64,000 bases of DNA from Hermatobates lingyangjiaoensis (taxonomy: Eukaryota; Arthropoda; Insecta; Hemiptera; Hermatobatidae), in assembly GCA_026182355.1 (NCBI GenBank), contig JAPFBL010000116.1, positions 1,041,280-1,105,279 of the forward strand. Reading direction: 5' to 3'. A model generated the notes under the pieces. That model was given only the letters and a program-made list of their open reading frames with translations, had not been told where the DNA came from and ran no database searches. Shown here piece by piece: positions 45,413-58,026 of the stretch (the stretch's first letter is position 1; each line of letters begins with the position of its first letter). The position numbers were made by a program, and so were the translations under genes.

Positions 45413-46744
45413 GACTATTTCATTTAATTTTTACCCTACTCTTAATAGTTTTTTTTTAAGTTTTTGTGGAGGTTTCAATGACGTGACGTGACAGAGTTAA
45501 TGTTTCAAATAGAATATTTCAGAATGAAATTATATTGGACTATTGAAGTATTTTTTATTTTTTAAATTTTTTTTTATGTTTATAATAGTTATTTGAGGAT
45601 CTTTTGACACTTTTTATGTAATATAAAACACAAAAGTGTGCATTTTCATAAACTGATGAGTGACTACTAGATAACTTTGCGTAAAAGTGTTGACAAAATA
45701 AATAGTGTTGGTTAAAATAAATTACTACCTTTTTGTAAATGTTTTAATCTCATAGGGTTGTTGAATTTATTATTTAGAAAATCCACTGGGTATTAGTTAC
45801 ATTTTATTCTTGCTTGTCCCTGTAGGACTTTGTTTGAAACATCACAGTACTGGTTGTTATTCGTCTTGGTGCTCGGACTTTTGAACATATCATGTTAAGC
45901 AGACCATGTTGATGTTTTTAACACAGAATCCGTCCACCGTATTAGAGGATTTGTGTCAATCCCAACTATAAAAGAGAGTATTATGAAAGACGGTTCTTTT
46001 AATACGCCCACTTTGTACCTTTCAGAGGTGCACTCAAACATGAAATCACTTCTCGTTTCAATGTGGCCTGTCATGTAAAGAAAGAGTGGGCCTTATTAGT
46101 GGAAAGTTTTAATCGTTACTGGTCGCCTTTCCAAACGTCCACACTCTTACGCTCAGCTTTACCGTTGTTCTAGAGGTGGAAAACGTCAAGCTTTTCTTAT
46201 TTAACACTTTATAAAGCTGGTCCTAATATTGTATGAAATCGGCTCTCCATTTATAACAAATTTGTTCCAATTATAAGAATTCATAAAAGAACAAAACACT
46301 ATTAAAGATTTTATTAAATAAACTACAAAGTTACAGTTAGCGTATCTATAAACAGAGTAATTTTTTTTTAAAAAAATGTCTTTAGACACTTATTGTGTTT
46401 CTTCAAGTTTCATTGCCTGTAGTGAGAAAGGAGAAACAGCAATGGAAATAAACCTAAAGAAGACATTGTATTTTGAAAAAAATTTTCTAATTAAAACTTT
46501 GTTTATATAAAAGCATGACATATAATTTCTAAAAATGATAAATACCACATGGTGACTAACAAAAATGCTTACAAAATAAAAAGAGACTACAGTAGTTAAA
46601 AATAATAAAAAGTAAATAAAACGTTAATACACAAAGAAACAAAATGAATTATAAAACTTTATTATGCAGTATCCAGAACACATGGTAATTTTAGACCTCT
46701 TATATATATATAATATATAAATATATATATATAATATATATATA
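45413..46744. other. AT-rich stretch, no gene recognised
   Basis: Unique-looking DNA. AT arrays occur at about 46698-46745. Confidence 0.5.
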
Positions 46745-46935
46745 ATTAAAATAAACTGCGTCACAGAAAGAAACATAACAAAAACTCACTTATCAATATT
46801 TCGACCGTTATGGCGGTTGTCCTCAGGAGAAGAAGTAAATTGAACGGTCGAAATATTGTAAAGTGAGTCTTTGTTATGTTTCTTTCTATGTGTCACAGTC
46901 TATATTAAGTGTGTCTATATTCGTTTTTCAGATAT
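46745..46935. mobile_element. Inverted pair of PLE tails, family B
   Basis: The left (minus) half has GTCACAGAAAGAAACATAAC, ACTCACTTATCAATATTTCG and ACCGTTATGGCGGTTGTCCT. The right (plus) half has GAACGGTCGAAATATTG, AGTGAGTCTTTGTTATG and TGTGTCACAG. They meet near 46840 at AAGAAGTAAATTG. Confidence 0.75.
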
Positions 46936-47754
46936 ATATATGTACTTATATATATTATATATATGACGACTTACAACCAGATCGACTTCCGACAGGTCGG
47001 TCAAACCAAACGCGGTCGTAAGTCGACACTGATTGTATTGAAATTGCGTGATTAATTTGTGTATCTAACCGTTAGTAACTCATTATAAATGTCATGCAAT
47101 GAGATAAATCCGTCTTACCTCCTAAACAACTGTCGTATTTAAAACAGCTATTTACGAGATAAGGACTTATCTATCAATATGAGTTTTATATTGAAGCACA
47201 GAACCAACATCTGTGCTTCTAACAATGAGCTAGTATTATAAATATATTCTTGTTATAAACTTATTTTGTGTGTTAAGACGACTACGCAATTTGTAATTAA
47301 ATGATCAGGTAATGTGCTGTTCAAAAAATATAAGTTCATATTAAAATTTATGGTAGAAATTTTAGTTAAATATAATAAAAAACTTAATATATCTACTCTT
47401 AAGCATATTGAATTATTTTGAAAATAAAATCGATCTAATGGGTTTTGAATAAATCTTAGTTTATACATTTAAGTATAACAAAAAGTTACTTATTTTGTAT
47501 TTTCATCTCATCATGTAAAAATAATAGGGCATTCAAACAGACCTCGTTAAAAGGGACGGTTAGAAGATAAAATAACGAATGCTCTCTTTCATGTATTTCA
47601 GTAGTTCAATTGGCAAATGTTTGTAAAGAACGCCAAAATCATTTTACTTTTATATGGTAATACGTAATTGCATCTTAACTCTGAATTTGTTTCTTTTCTT
47701 AATAAAGGTGTTTTCTGCAAGTGATTCGGTAGTAAGATAATATTATTACTAGAG
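46936..47754. other. AT-rich stretch, no gene recognised
   Basis: A short palindromic GACCGACCTGTCGGAAGTCG-type segment lies at about 46970-47030. No coding signal. Confidence 0.45.
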
Positions 47755-48085
47755 AGACCAGAGTAGCCCAGTGGCTTGCGTGACACCTCTGGGCTAATGG
47801 ATATGGTTTCGACTTTCATTCTGGCTTTTAATTTTTTTACGTGTGAGGTGAAATACTCTGTGAACATCGTCAGTGGAAGAGGACGCTATATCGGCCCCAG
47901 TCTGTACGATGTTAGCTACTCGTTAAATATTGCTACTCTAACAACACTTGAGTTAGGCGAATATTAGGACTCCTAATGTAAAATCATAAGTGATGTGCAC
48001 TATTCCTTTGGGGAATCAGCGTCAGAGGTCTAGCTTTCTAGCAGGTCCTCAATCCCCCGCTCAAAAAAAAAAAAAAAAAATGTAC
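47755..48085 (+). mobile_element. tRNA-derived SINE with A tail
   Basis: The head ACCAGAGTAGCCCAGTGGC is box A-like and GGTTTCGACTTTC at about 47805 is box B-like. The body includes AACATCGTCAGTGGAAGAGG, ACACTTGAGTTAGGCGAA and GGGAATCAGCGTCAG, and it ends in a run of about 18 A. The body is shared with 54525-54800. Confidence 0.65.
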
Positions 48086-49204
48086 GGACATAAACGTGTA
48101 AACAGTTATCCCTTCTGTCTAAGACAAATCAGGAAGCTATAACTATTTTATGATATAAACAAACTCGAAGTGAAGCTTTATGGTGACATACAAACACTCT
48201 TATCTTTGATCACATTGGAAATTCTGTTCAATCAAAGATTGATGTAAACCTGAATTAAAATCTCATTGCAAGTGTACAGAATATTCATTAACGAATAGTA
48301 TTGTTTTTTGACCTATTCGCATAGTGCGAACTAAGTAATTACTACAATATTATTCAATGTAAACGACTATATTGTGTTCATATGATAAAAAATTTAATAA
48401 GGAATTTAAAAAAAATATAAATTAATTTTAACTTTAAAAAAATGTTATCAACCCATGATTTCGTGATTCTGATAAGTCTACTTGAAGGTGGATACCACTC
48501 GAAACTCATTTACAACTCTTGCACCAGTTACGGGATATGATGGCATTATCCATTAATTTGACTTTAATCTCTGTGATGAATCCATACAACATTATTTATT
48601 TGTATAAATGTAAATGTTGCTATAAGAAAACATGAAAAGAATTTTAAATTTTTATTAAATATGTGAAGTAAAATACGTAACTTATATTAAAGAGTCGAGA
48701 AGTCATCGTTCAGTAGAATAACATCCTGGAGTACCTTATGATAACTATATTTCCATTTTTAGCAGTACTTGCATGTTATTTAAAATTCTGTTTTACAACA
48801 GAACTGACCAAAGATATTTCTTATCTTTGTCATAAAATTTTTCAAGCATTCGTCATACAATTTTGATTAAATATATAAAATTAATAACTGTCTTGTTAAA
48901 AATGATATTATTGAACTTGTGCAATAGAACCCCATATTCTCAACCTCACATTACGTTGAAGAGTTATAATTATATTTTTAATATATTTGTTGTTCTGTTT
49001 ATTTAATATATCTGTTTTACTTTCATTAATTCCAATTTGGCAGTTGTGTCATCAGTTAATGCGTGGTATTTACTCTCAAGGGCGAAATTAAAGAAATAAC
49101 CAAAAAAAGTTACAAATTTTCCAAGCAGAAAAAAGTTCCATGATAATAACAATCCAACTTTGGCATCTTCCCATTTTTCAACTTCAGCGGATATGATAAG
49201 CAAA
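48086..49204. other. AT-rich stretch, no gene recognised
   Basis: No coding or repeat signal recognised. Confidence 0.5.
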
Positions 49205-49260
49205 TGTTCTTAATGAAGAAGAACTTTATGTACAAAACGAATTGTTTATTCAGAAAACTG
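49205..49260 (+). mobile_element. Tail family E scrap
   Basis: TGAAGAAGAACTTTATGTAC followed by AAAACGAATTGTTTA matches the right arm of the foldback at 45340-45402. Confidence 0.4.
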
Positions 49261-49774
49261 GTTTGATGAGGAGACTAGTTCCTTTAATTTTCCCAGTAAA
49301 ACCTAGCTTTTTTAAATCGCTAGGTTAAAAATCGCTTGTTACTCGATTTTCTGCGCACTACCACTTGAAAAATAAATACTGTTTGGAAGTTTCAACTTTA
49401 TTATAAACCTGTCAGCAGATGTCAGAGGATTGTAGAAGTTTTAGATAAAGCATTAGTTTGATGATTTCAGTTTAATAGACATTTCAATAAGGTAATTAGA
49501 AGTGTTGAATCACCAGGAAGGTAATTCACTCAAGTTGACTCCTCAGCATGGAATGCCTAATCTGAAGCGATTCAGGACGAAGGAGTAGTATTAAAGCCAT
49601 GGATCTGGATTGGCGAAGATTTAAAGGCGGTGTCAACCAATGCAAATTGGATGGAATAACTCACTTCAGCCATTATTAAGGATCTCCTTCTTTTATTTAG
49701 CCAACTAAATCAAATCTGATCTGAAAACAGAGAGATAGAAACAATTTTTTACTTACTTTTATTAATAACATATA

Positions 49775-49804
<30 letters not shown>
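49261..49804. other. No gene recognised
   Basis: AT-rich with a moderate-GC patch at 49500-49680. Ends in a (TA)n array at about 49779-49809. Confidence 0.45.
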
Positions 49805-49812
<8 letters not shown>

Positions 49813-49955
49813 GAGTTCAAAATTCAAGAAGAGTAACACACAGAGTAAGGAAACACACTTACAGACTCAAATTTTTGGGTAATCCATCTTCAGAAGAAAG
49901 GAGAAAGGGAGACCAAGCACATTGTAGACGCAACGGCTAGTAACCCGTTACTATA
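49805..49955 (-). mobile_element. PLE-type tail, family C (minus)
   Basis: After (TA)n: GAGTTCAAAATTCAAGAAG, GTAACACACAGAGTAAGG, CAAATTTTTGGGTAATCCAT, CTTCAGAAGAAAGG and GACCAAGCAC. It lies between two (TA)n arrays and matches 23930-24130. Confidence 0.65.
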
Positions 49956-50309
49956 TACGTATATTTATATATATATATATATATCTAAATATATATATAT
50001 TCAAATCATCAACTGTCCGTTAAGACGACTTATCAAAAGATTAAAAGAAAAGAGCAAAGAGAAATTTTCTTCGATCTTGGAACTTTTCAATAATTTAAAA
50101 CTATTAGCCAATATTTTGACCTTGTCATCAACAAGAGATGAAGAAAAAGAAGATGATAATAATAAGGTATGATCGACTAACAAAAAGAAATTTATAGTAT
50201 ATATTCATAGTATATAATTATATATTCATAAGATTATAGATATATATAAGAATATATACAGCATATGTGTCAGTAAATAGTATATATATATATATATATA
50301 TATACTATT
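49956..50309. repeat. (TA)n arrays with a small open frame between
   Basis: TA arrays lie at about 49967-50000 and 50280-50305. Between them a plus frame reads PLRRLIKRLKEKSKEKF and ends at an AAG|GTATGA-like donor near 50167. It could be exonic, but there is no good acceptor and composition is Lys/Asp-rich. Confidence 0.4.
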
Positions 50310-50645
50310 TTTTCCTTATGGAGGTTTGGTCTCCAGCGTCATACAATTCTCAAAACAAATACCTAAGCGAACGTTTCGTCTAGATTTCTTGGAATCTTCA
50401 GGACAATACTAATAGCAAATCAATTACAATAACATTAGGAAATTAGTTACATTAATTAAATGAGTTTACATTGTTTCCATTTTTTTAAATTGTGAGCGAC
50501 TTCTTATATACATGTAAACAATGAAGATCATTTTTTCTTCTCTTTGGAATTAATTTTATATTGTTGTAACCCTCATGATGTCTAAAAATATAGACAAAAC
50601 GTTGGCTAAAAGCATTTCATGAAATTTTTTTGACGCTAAATGGTG
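50310..50645. mobile_element. Inverted, diverged pair of PLE tails
   Basis: The minus half (50310-50420) reads GTCCTGAAGATTCCAAG and TAGACGAAACGTTCGCT on minus. The plus half (50565-50645) reads CCTCATGATGTCTAAA, then TAGACAAAACGTTGGCT. Both have TGACGCT downstream. The 145 bp between them is AT-rich. Confidence 0.6.
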
Positions 50646-51629
50646 TAGAATTTATGTGGTCAAGATAGGAAATTTTTAATAAATATATATTTGACAATCA
50701 TAACAATATTTAGAATGCGAAGGTAAACATTTTTGGCCAATGGCCACTCTTATAGAGGATATACAAGTGAGGTAAAGTCCTAGTTTAGAATTGCAATGGA
50801 ATTGCTGTTTCAATGTTAATCTGTAAGTGGCCTCACGGTCTGAGTGACTACCTACAAATGCCCTTCTTGCCCTTGATAATATGAACAAAGCTTTAATATT
50901 TTCTTGTTATTCTCCATTTGAATATTTAAATGTGTTTTTTTTGTTAGGCTTCTAATTTCTTTTTTAATTTGTATTTGTCACCAACATCTCTTGAAGTCAC
51001 TGATAAAGTTATTACAACTAACTAGGCACTATATTGAAATCGATGTTCTGGATGCTAAGGTCCAGGTTCTAGTCTCAATGACTCGAACCAATTTATATTT
51101 TAATATAAAGACCAGTAACTTAAAGATAGTCAAATAATTAGAATAATGCTGGCTTGCAGAGAGAGGGGAACACCACGAGCGGGTCATAGTTAACCTCCGC
51201 CCCTTTTACCCTACCCGGACCTTCCCACTTCCATTTTAGTTAGTAAGCATTATTCTTGCACCTATTCTATACACATTCTAAACACTATACATTCATTTTG
51301 TTTTTAATTTAGATTTAGGTCACTTATTAAATTAAAATCTGATGATGACCTATGTATAGATCGAAAGCTTCCTTCATATTAGTTATGTAATTAAAAACTA
51401 TTTATAGAATTTAAAATTTAGTTACAGTTTTAAAAATACTAGGTAATTACAGTTTGGTAAAAACGACCTCCCGGCCTTTGAGTTACAATGGAATGTAGTG
51501 AGAGTGATGTCGATGGCCTACTTATGTAGAGATCATAGCTAACTCAGCGGAAGGATGTATGTAAATTTGAGGCAAACCAGTGAAAGGTTAGTAATCCAAA
51601 AGCTGCTGCAAAATTGAAATATACTGATT
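50646..51629. other. No gene recognised; one tail fragment
   Basis: A CTGATGATGACCTATG...ATAGATCGAAAGCTTCC segment at 51340-51378 fits the PLE-tail hairpin layout. A GC-richer patch occurs at 51155-51240, and a weak tRNA box B-like GGTTCTAGTCTC near 51066 is noted. Confidence 0.4.
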
Positions 51630-51765
51630 TATATGTATCAACGTCTAAACTACAGTATGAAATTCAGAAATATCACTAAATTCTAACCAAAACTCAAGCT
51701 GATGAAGATCAATTACTTTGGTTGAAAGATCTTAGTCTCATTTTTACTTTACTATAAGTAAAGTA
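51630..51765. mobile_element. Diverged family A tail pair
   Basis: Minus part: ATCAACGTCTAAACTACAGT. Plus part: GCTGATGAAGATCAATTACT and TTGGTTGAAAGATCTTAGTC. Confidence 0.5.
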
Positions 51766-51769
51766 TAGT

Positions 51770-52260
51770 GATCGTGAAAAAATTCGATCTCGAGATTATC
51801 ACGGAATTACATGTTTTGAGGTCCCAGAAGTCGTTTTATGACGTTTTTACGATGATGTCTGTGTGTGTGTGGGTGGGTGGGTGAGTGGGTGGGTGGGTGG
51901 GTGAGTGTGTTAGCATTGCTTGTTACCACGCTACGGTCCAGAATCTTTGATGGGTCAAGTTGATATTTTACACAAAAATGGGCCTCAAAGACGAAGATCC
52001 CTATTGTTTGGGAAGAATTATGCATGATGGGAAAGTCACTTTTTTTGCCAAAAACCGTTTTTTTTTCAAACATTTTTTTCTCCTAAACTGATAACCCTAG
52101 AGTTTTGAAATTTTGACATTATCTTTGAGGTTACAAATGGAACAAACGAAAATATATCCAGAATTTTAAAACCACAGGAAATATTTTTTTTTTAATAAAA
52201 TGTAAAAATTTTGACTTATAATTCAATCTCAAACCTTGTGAGAGCGATACAAGCCATACT
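51770..52260. repeat. Unclassified repeat with internal GGGT array
   Basis: A moderately GC-rich, apparently transposon-derived block (TCGATCTCGAGATTATCACG start) contains a GT run and a GTGGGTGGGTGAGTGGGTGG array at about 51858-51912. No other copy was seen in this window. The minus frame 52073-51807 reads through the array and is spurious. Confidence 0.35.
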
Positions 52261-52744
52261 GTTTGACGGACAAAAATGAAACTATGCCTATAAATAGAAC
52301 ATTATATGGAGAATGAGTTGAGATATTTTTTTTCAAAATTACATTCGCTAAAGGGGCGTTACAGTACGATTTGTGTTTTCAGAAAATGTTTTTTTGACGC
52401 TAAACGGCTCGTTAAAAAATAATGAAAATTTGACCAAAAATGGAACAAAAAATTAGCAATTCATAAAAAAAAAATCATGAAGTTTCAATTACGGGAAAGA
52501 GCAATAACGATATAAAAATTCTTTGTTTATCCTAGACTAAGAGATCACCTGCTATACTTGTCGAATTTTTTGTATTTTTTTACATTGTTTACATTGACTT
52601 AGAAATTTTTTGAGAGAATCCACTGAGATAAAATTGATGTTTCTAATGGAAAAATGAAAATATATTATTGACTTATAAGAGATAATATTGTAAGAGGAAT
52701 AATATTGTCGGGTAAATGATAACACGCATTAAATATAATTTGTA

Positions 52745-53388
52745 TATATGTTATTTGACAAAGGGGAAGGAAAATGATCTTATTAAATACTAAGAAGCCA
52801 TAAAATTCCAAGTATAATAATTCTGTTAAAAACCAAAAATGTAAAAGATAATTCAAAATATAAATCTTTCATTTAGAGATTAATAACTGTAATTATCGTA
52901 CATCTTTAATTAACAAATCACCTTAAAACAACATTTTCTTCGCTGTTTAAGATGTTTTTAAGTGAAAAAAAGGGTATTTTACTGTTTCAAATTTGAAAAT
53001 TTTACATTAATATTCAATGTAGAAGGATGTCAAGTAAACAATGTAAGAAATCTACTGGCTATTTGAACAATAGCCATGTTCTCTTGTAGGATAACATTTC
53101 GTTTCAAGAAATGTTCACATTGGTTTTTCAAAAATGTTAGTACTGCTGTAGTTATACTAATGAAATTATTTGCAAATAATAAATTATTTGTGATGTACAA
53201 AAATAAGCTTATAAATTGATATGTCCTTCAATCACTATCTGTACTACCTCACGAATGCAATGCTAATAATTATATCACATTTAGATATTTATGTTATGCT
53301 TAAATGATACGTTATGTTTTATATACTCAAGAAATTTGACATTGAGTTACTTATAGTAAAGTAGAGTGTAGGCCACTCCAGATTTTTA
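52745..53388 (+). repeat. Interspersed ~560-640 bp repeat, copy 3
   Basis: The most complete copy. It starts at about GACAAAGGGGAAGGAAAATG (52757) and ends GTAGGCCACTCCAGATTTTT. It is very close to copy 1 over its full shared length (a few percent difference by eye). Confidence 0.88.
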
Positions 53389-54524
53389 AATTTGTAACAG
53401 TGATTTAGTCACTGATTTTTATTTTGTACACTGAAAAATCTGTTTATGGATATATAATATGAGTGAAATAATTTTGAAATTGGAAATTTTTTAGGTATGA
53501 AGTAGTTTGGTAGTCATAATAGAACTAGAAAAGGAAGAAGAGAGTCTAGAAAGGAACGTCTTTATATCTATAGAATTCTATTAATTGACTGTGATTATCA
53601 ATTTCCCCTCAAGTTTGATAATAAATTTATTTATATGTTATATCCCTTGCAAATTATATCGATGTCAGATTAGTAGGAATTGAATTGATGTTCTCTAATG
53701 CCTTTAATTCTTTTGGTAAAATGATGAATAGAAGGTTCTATGCGCTCTGGAATGATGGAGGCTGTGATTCTTTGTCTCGGAAGGGTAGATTCATTTATAT
53801 TATAGACAATAGATCCGTAAATGAGAAGTAGTTACGTTTTGGGAGGTAACTGTCAAGAGGTAGGGAAAGCCAGGAAATGCTATGACGAGACATGTGTTGA
53901 CGTCTGGCATTCATCTTAGTTAGCTTTTGTCCAGAGGAATGGGTGCTAAATGATGATCTGTGCTCAAAATATTACAAAACTTAAAAAAAGCCAATTGCTA
54001 CTATTATATATTTAAACATTGTGATCAGTATTATTCTGTTTTAACAAAAGAAAAACCCCAAGCTAACCAATTCTATCTTAATATGTTTTCCAATACCATT
54101 CCCCAAAGGTGCCAAGAATATAAACTAACTGTTGCTAAGTTCTATTTGTGTCAAAAGCTGTTGTTTGTCAAAGTAAGTTCTTGTCAAAGCCCTAACCTCA
54201 ATTGAATTGGAATTCAATTCGAGTTGGAAGGGTTGAAGCTTTGTGTTGTCTGCAGCTTGGAGGTAAACGAGAATTGAAATTGGCCTAGGAGACCGCCGAG
54301 TTAGAGAGAGTGAGAGAGAGAGAGAGAGGATGTTTCTAATAATGAATTGACCATTTCAATGACAGGGTGTTCACACTGTCAAATAAACTGACCATTCGGC
54401 TCATCAGTGCATGGCTATGTAATAAGCCTAAGTAGATTTTAAATATCTGAAGAAGTTATAATGTAAGTACATACAAGCCATTCAGAACTTCAGGCCAAAG
54501 TAGTTCAACAGCTAGCGATCTTGG
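53389..54524. other. No gene recognised
   Basis: Moderate-GC patch at 53540-53960 without a continuous frame. A (GA)n run lies at 54306-54328. The plus frame 53960-54205 has no motif. Confidence 0.45.
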
Positions 54525-54800
54525 ATCTTTCTCTGAGCCTCTGAGCTGGTAGATCCGGTTCTCATTTTTTTTTTATTATTAGAAGTGAAAAAATGTGAGA
54601 ACGTTATCCGTCGGAGAGGACATTATGCCGTCGGTCTCGAGCCTCAACCATGTCAGGAACTTAATGCTCCTTACCCTAAATATACTTGAGTTAGTCAAAC
54701 TTTAAGACTTCCAGTGTGGAATCATTAGAGAGATACATACTCCATTGAGAAATCAGCTTCAGTATGCATCTAGCATCCCTCAGTCGAACCAAAAAACAAA
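54525..54800 (+). mobile_element. tRNA-derived SINE, second copy
   Basis: It shares with 47755-48085 the order GTGAGAACGTTATCCGTCGG, AGAGGACATTATGCCGTCGG, TATACTTGAGTTAGTCAAAC, TAGAGAGAT, GAGAAATCAGCTTCAG and CATCTAGCATCC. The head (GAGCTGGTAGATCCGGTTCTC) is degraded and interrupted by a T-rich run. Confidence 0.6.
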
Positions 54801-55845
54801 CTGTCTTTTACGGCTGCATTTTATATGACAATGCATTTTCAAGAAACTTGTATGTACAGTATACAAATTCATCAAATATTGAGAAAAATGACTGATTCAA
54901 CTATCGTAATTACCATGGAAGGCATAAAATGGAAGACCTTAATATTATACTATCGTACCTTGGTTCTCGATCATACAAGGTTCCAAAATTTTGGTCCACA
55001 ACTAATTGGGTTGAAAGCTAAAACTATTTTCCTGATAAGTTATACAGAATAAAAAATAGGATAATCCGTTTGGTCAAATCATATACGCGTGTTATTTTTT
55101 AAATATTGTAGATTTCCCTATATAAAAATATATATATAAACTGCTGAAAGTTTGGATTGTTCAAGTTCCATAATTATGATCGAATTGTGGAGGCATAATT
55201 TTCTTTAAACTTTTATGTTCAAAGTTGTTCAAACACCGAGGTACCACTGTAGTAATTCACGCATGAGACTAGTAAATTCACATTAATAAATGATACTCCC
55301 TGATTTGTATACTCGAGTAATAACTGTTCCACCGGTTTCAGACTAATGTAAATTTCGAAGTTGTGACTGGGTCATGATCATATTTATAACTTCTTAACCA
55401 GTGGTGCGTATATCTATAGTGTCCGTATTTTACTTGATACTATTAATATAATACCCGTTAATTTTCCATTTTTATTTATTATTTACCTAATTTTACCCTT
55501 TTATTACTTAATTCACTATTTCAAGACACTATTGTATTGTCTTCTTTTCATTTTTAATTATCGTTTATATGAAATGTCAGTGTGCTGGCTAACATTTTCA
55601 GTTATTAAATGATCGGTATTTTGATATTTATATATTTCTACAGTTGTCCTTTTTGTCATTTTTGACTGTAAGTATGGAAAAAAGATCAATAAACTTATTA
55701 AAGAGAAATCGGAAAGGACAATGGCTTAATAATATGGGAAAACTAGAAATATATAAATAAAAAATACAGGTAATTAATATATATGAACAAAAAATGATTC
55801 ATCAAATCAGTGTTGTTCTAAGAAAGAAAAGTTATAAGATATATT
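54801..55845. other. AT-rich stretch, no gene recognised
   Basis: A 75-codon plus frame at 54825-55052 has no recognised motif. Confidence 0.45.
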
Positions 55846-55920
55846 GAGTCCATATTAGCTAAGGCTGGACGACACTGTCAGTTCGAATCTACATTGGAGG
55901 CTTAAATATTTCTTCATTCC
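55846..55920 (+). repeat. Possible tRNA-like SINE head
   Basis: TTAGCTAAGGCTGG resembles box A, and CAGTTCGAATCTACATTGG about 15 nt later resembles box B. No acceptor pairing was found. Confidence 0.35.
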
Positions 55921-55984
55921 AGTGTATTTAGAGAGGTTTTCTAATCTAGTGTTATGATCAATATTTGAAGCTCAAATAATTAAT

Positions 55985-56425
55985 AATCTTAAATCTCTTT
56001 AATAAGAGATTTAAGGGAGCTTTTTTCATTCCCTTGTTCCTGTAAAATTTCAACTCTTCTCTTAAATATCTTTCAAAATATCTAAATGGCGTCAACAATA
56101 TCTTAATAAGATTCAATGATATCTTAATCAGAGTGTCAGCCTTGGCGCTAAGTTCTTGCAGAACTTCAACCCATTTTCTAACTTTCATGATATCTAAATA
56201 GCGTTAACAATACCTTAATAAGATTCAATGATATCTTAACCCAAATGCCGACCCTTTAAATTCCTCTAAGTTCTTGTAGAACTTCAACTCTTCTTTTGAA
56301 TATCTTTTACGATATCGTCAAAGATAACTTCAATAGCGTCAGGAATTACTTAATACAATTCCATGATATCTTATCCGGAGTGTCAACTTTCTTTAATTCT
56401 TCTGTTCATTTTCTAAATTTTGCCT
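55985..56425 (-). repeat. ~117 bp tandem repeat, three-plus units
   Basis: ACTTCAACTCTTCTCTTAAA, ACTTCAACCCATTTTCTAAC and ACTTCAACTCTTCTTTTGAA start near 56048, 56164 and 56281. TTAATAAGATTCAATGATAT and AGCGTCA/TCAACAAT blocks recur at the same phase. The period equals 39 codons, and on minus the units read KISLNLIKILLTPFRYFER and KISLNLIKVLLTLFRYHE in turn, with stops elsewhere. Units diverge by roughly 15-25% by eye. Confidence 0.75.
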
Positions 56426-57672
56426 TGTAATACCATGCTTTTCCTTTTATATAACAGACTAATTTACTGTTATTTGCAACGTAAAAGATTTTTCAGAAAC
56501 TAATTGTACAGTTGTCTCGTTTCCAAGTTTATAATATTTGATTAATAGTCAAAGTTTCTTTATAAATTATCACTTTATTTTACGTTGTTTAATTTCAGTG
56601 TACCAAGCTTAACTCGTGTCTAAGTTTAACTTGGTTCAATATCAGGTCCAAGGGAGTTGTCAGACTAGAAGAATTGCGAGAGAGTATTGTGTGCAGTTGG
56701 TAGTGAACGTTATTAAAAGTTTAGCGAGAAAGCTAAACTCTTAAGCTCCAGTTGTATAAGATTATTTAATGAACTGAAATAACTAGCGATGTAGAAAAGC
56801 GGCAAACTAAGCGTTATTGCAACAATCAACAGAAATTGTTTCAAAATCAGATTTCAAGCTATATAGTTAAAATTAATATTACGGTAAGTTCAAGCTAAAG
56901 TGTTTCTATATATATAGCAAACATTCCCTGCAGTGAACCTAAACAAATGTTACTGCTTAGACGTAGAACCTTCTTTACACTTGCCGAAATTTTAAAGCCA
57001 TTTCAGAGTAATTTTTTTTATCGCTTTATTCTGTCAACGTTACAATTTAAAATGTTTAACTGATTTCAGCTTCTTTTTTTTTAGAAAACAATCATGGCTT
57101 GTAAATTTATTTTTTTTATTAAGAATATTTAGATTATAATTCCAAAAGAACTTTTATTTACGTAAAAATGTAAGAATTATAGGGTCACAATCACAATATT
57201 TTGACTTACTTATGAATTCCATAATTCCAGGGTGTCCTACTGCAATGTAAGAGCATAGTGAATTCAATCAGCGTTTATGGATGATTTTCCAAGATTTGAG
57301 ACTTTAGGCTCATTCAGAATAGTTCTGGGGTATCTGAAATGAAGCTAGCGACACAGCAGTCAAACACTTTTCGACTGCAACAATACAAGTGTATTGTTGG
57401 CAATATTGACCAATAGAACCCAATATTGTTATTGAAACTGTTATTAGTGCAATGATGTCAAATGACTGAGAGTCCATAGAATGGCATTGGTAGAAAAAAA
57501 TGAAACGAGCAGCAAGACCAAGGAACACTTGCAGCATACCAAAGGGCCTACCTAAGAGCAGCGTAGTAACTACGTTCTAGATGAGAGGTATCAAACAGAT
57601 CAGAAAATATCCTTCTGCAAAAATATGCACAAGGAGATATTTTAGAATTACAAAAATATTTCGTGAGAAAGG
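56426..57672. other. No gene recognised
   Basis: Moderate GC at 56590-56770 and 57230-57600. The minus frame 57537-57310 is open for 75 codons (TVSITILGSIGQYCQQY) without family recognition. The right end may include the decayed upstream part of the hAT element. Confidence 0.4.
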
Positions 57673-58026
57673 TTTTCTGAGTTATTCCCTGCTACCGCAA
57701 AGATTTTTGGAATATTTGGAAGTACATATGTATGTGAACTATTTTTCTAAACCATGAAGATTAACATGTTTACGCTAAGATCACAGCTTACTGATAAATA
57801 TTTGCAAGCATTGTTGAGATTAGTTTTTTCTAAAAAGTTGAAGCCTAATATTCATAACTTTATTGATTCAGAACGCTACCCGATGAGTAGTCAAAGCAGT
57901 CTGACTGATACTGTATATGATAATAATTACAGGCTCTGGATAATAAAAAGATTACCTAAAATTCTATATTTATTTTTTCTTATTATTTTTGTTACCCTTT
58001 TCGTCCGATATAATAACATTTATTAA
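57673..58026 (+). pseudogene. hAT transposase C-terminal domain, one in-frame stop
   Basis: The frame reads LFPATAKIFGIFGSTYVCEL, then FF, TAA at 57748-57750, and, still in the same frame, TMKINMFTLRSQLTDKYLQA and LLRLVFSKKLKPNIH. This is the C-terminal dimerisation region of hAT-family transposases (pattern GSTY.CE..FS.MK..K...RS.L....L...LR). The usual Ser after F is replaced by the stop. The catalytic RNase H-like domain and the BED finger upstream are not recognisable. Confidence 0.78.

Noticed and set aside
50001..50183. 60-codon minus ORF and its plus-strand alternative as an exon
   Set aside because: Biased Lys/Ser composition, no acceptor site and flanking (TA)n arrays.
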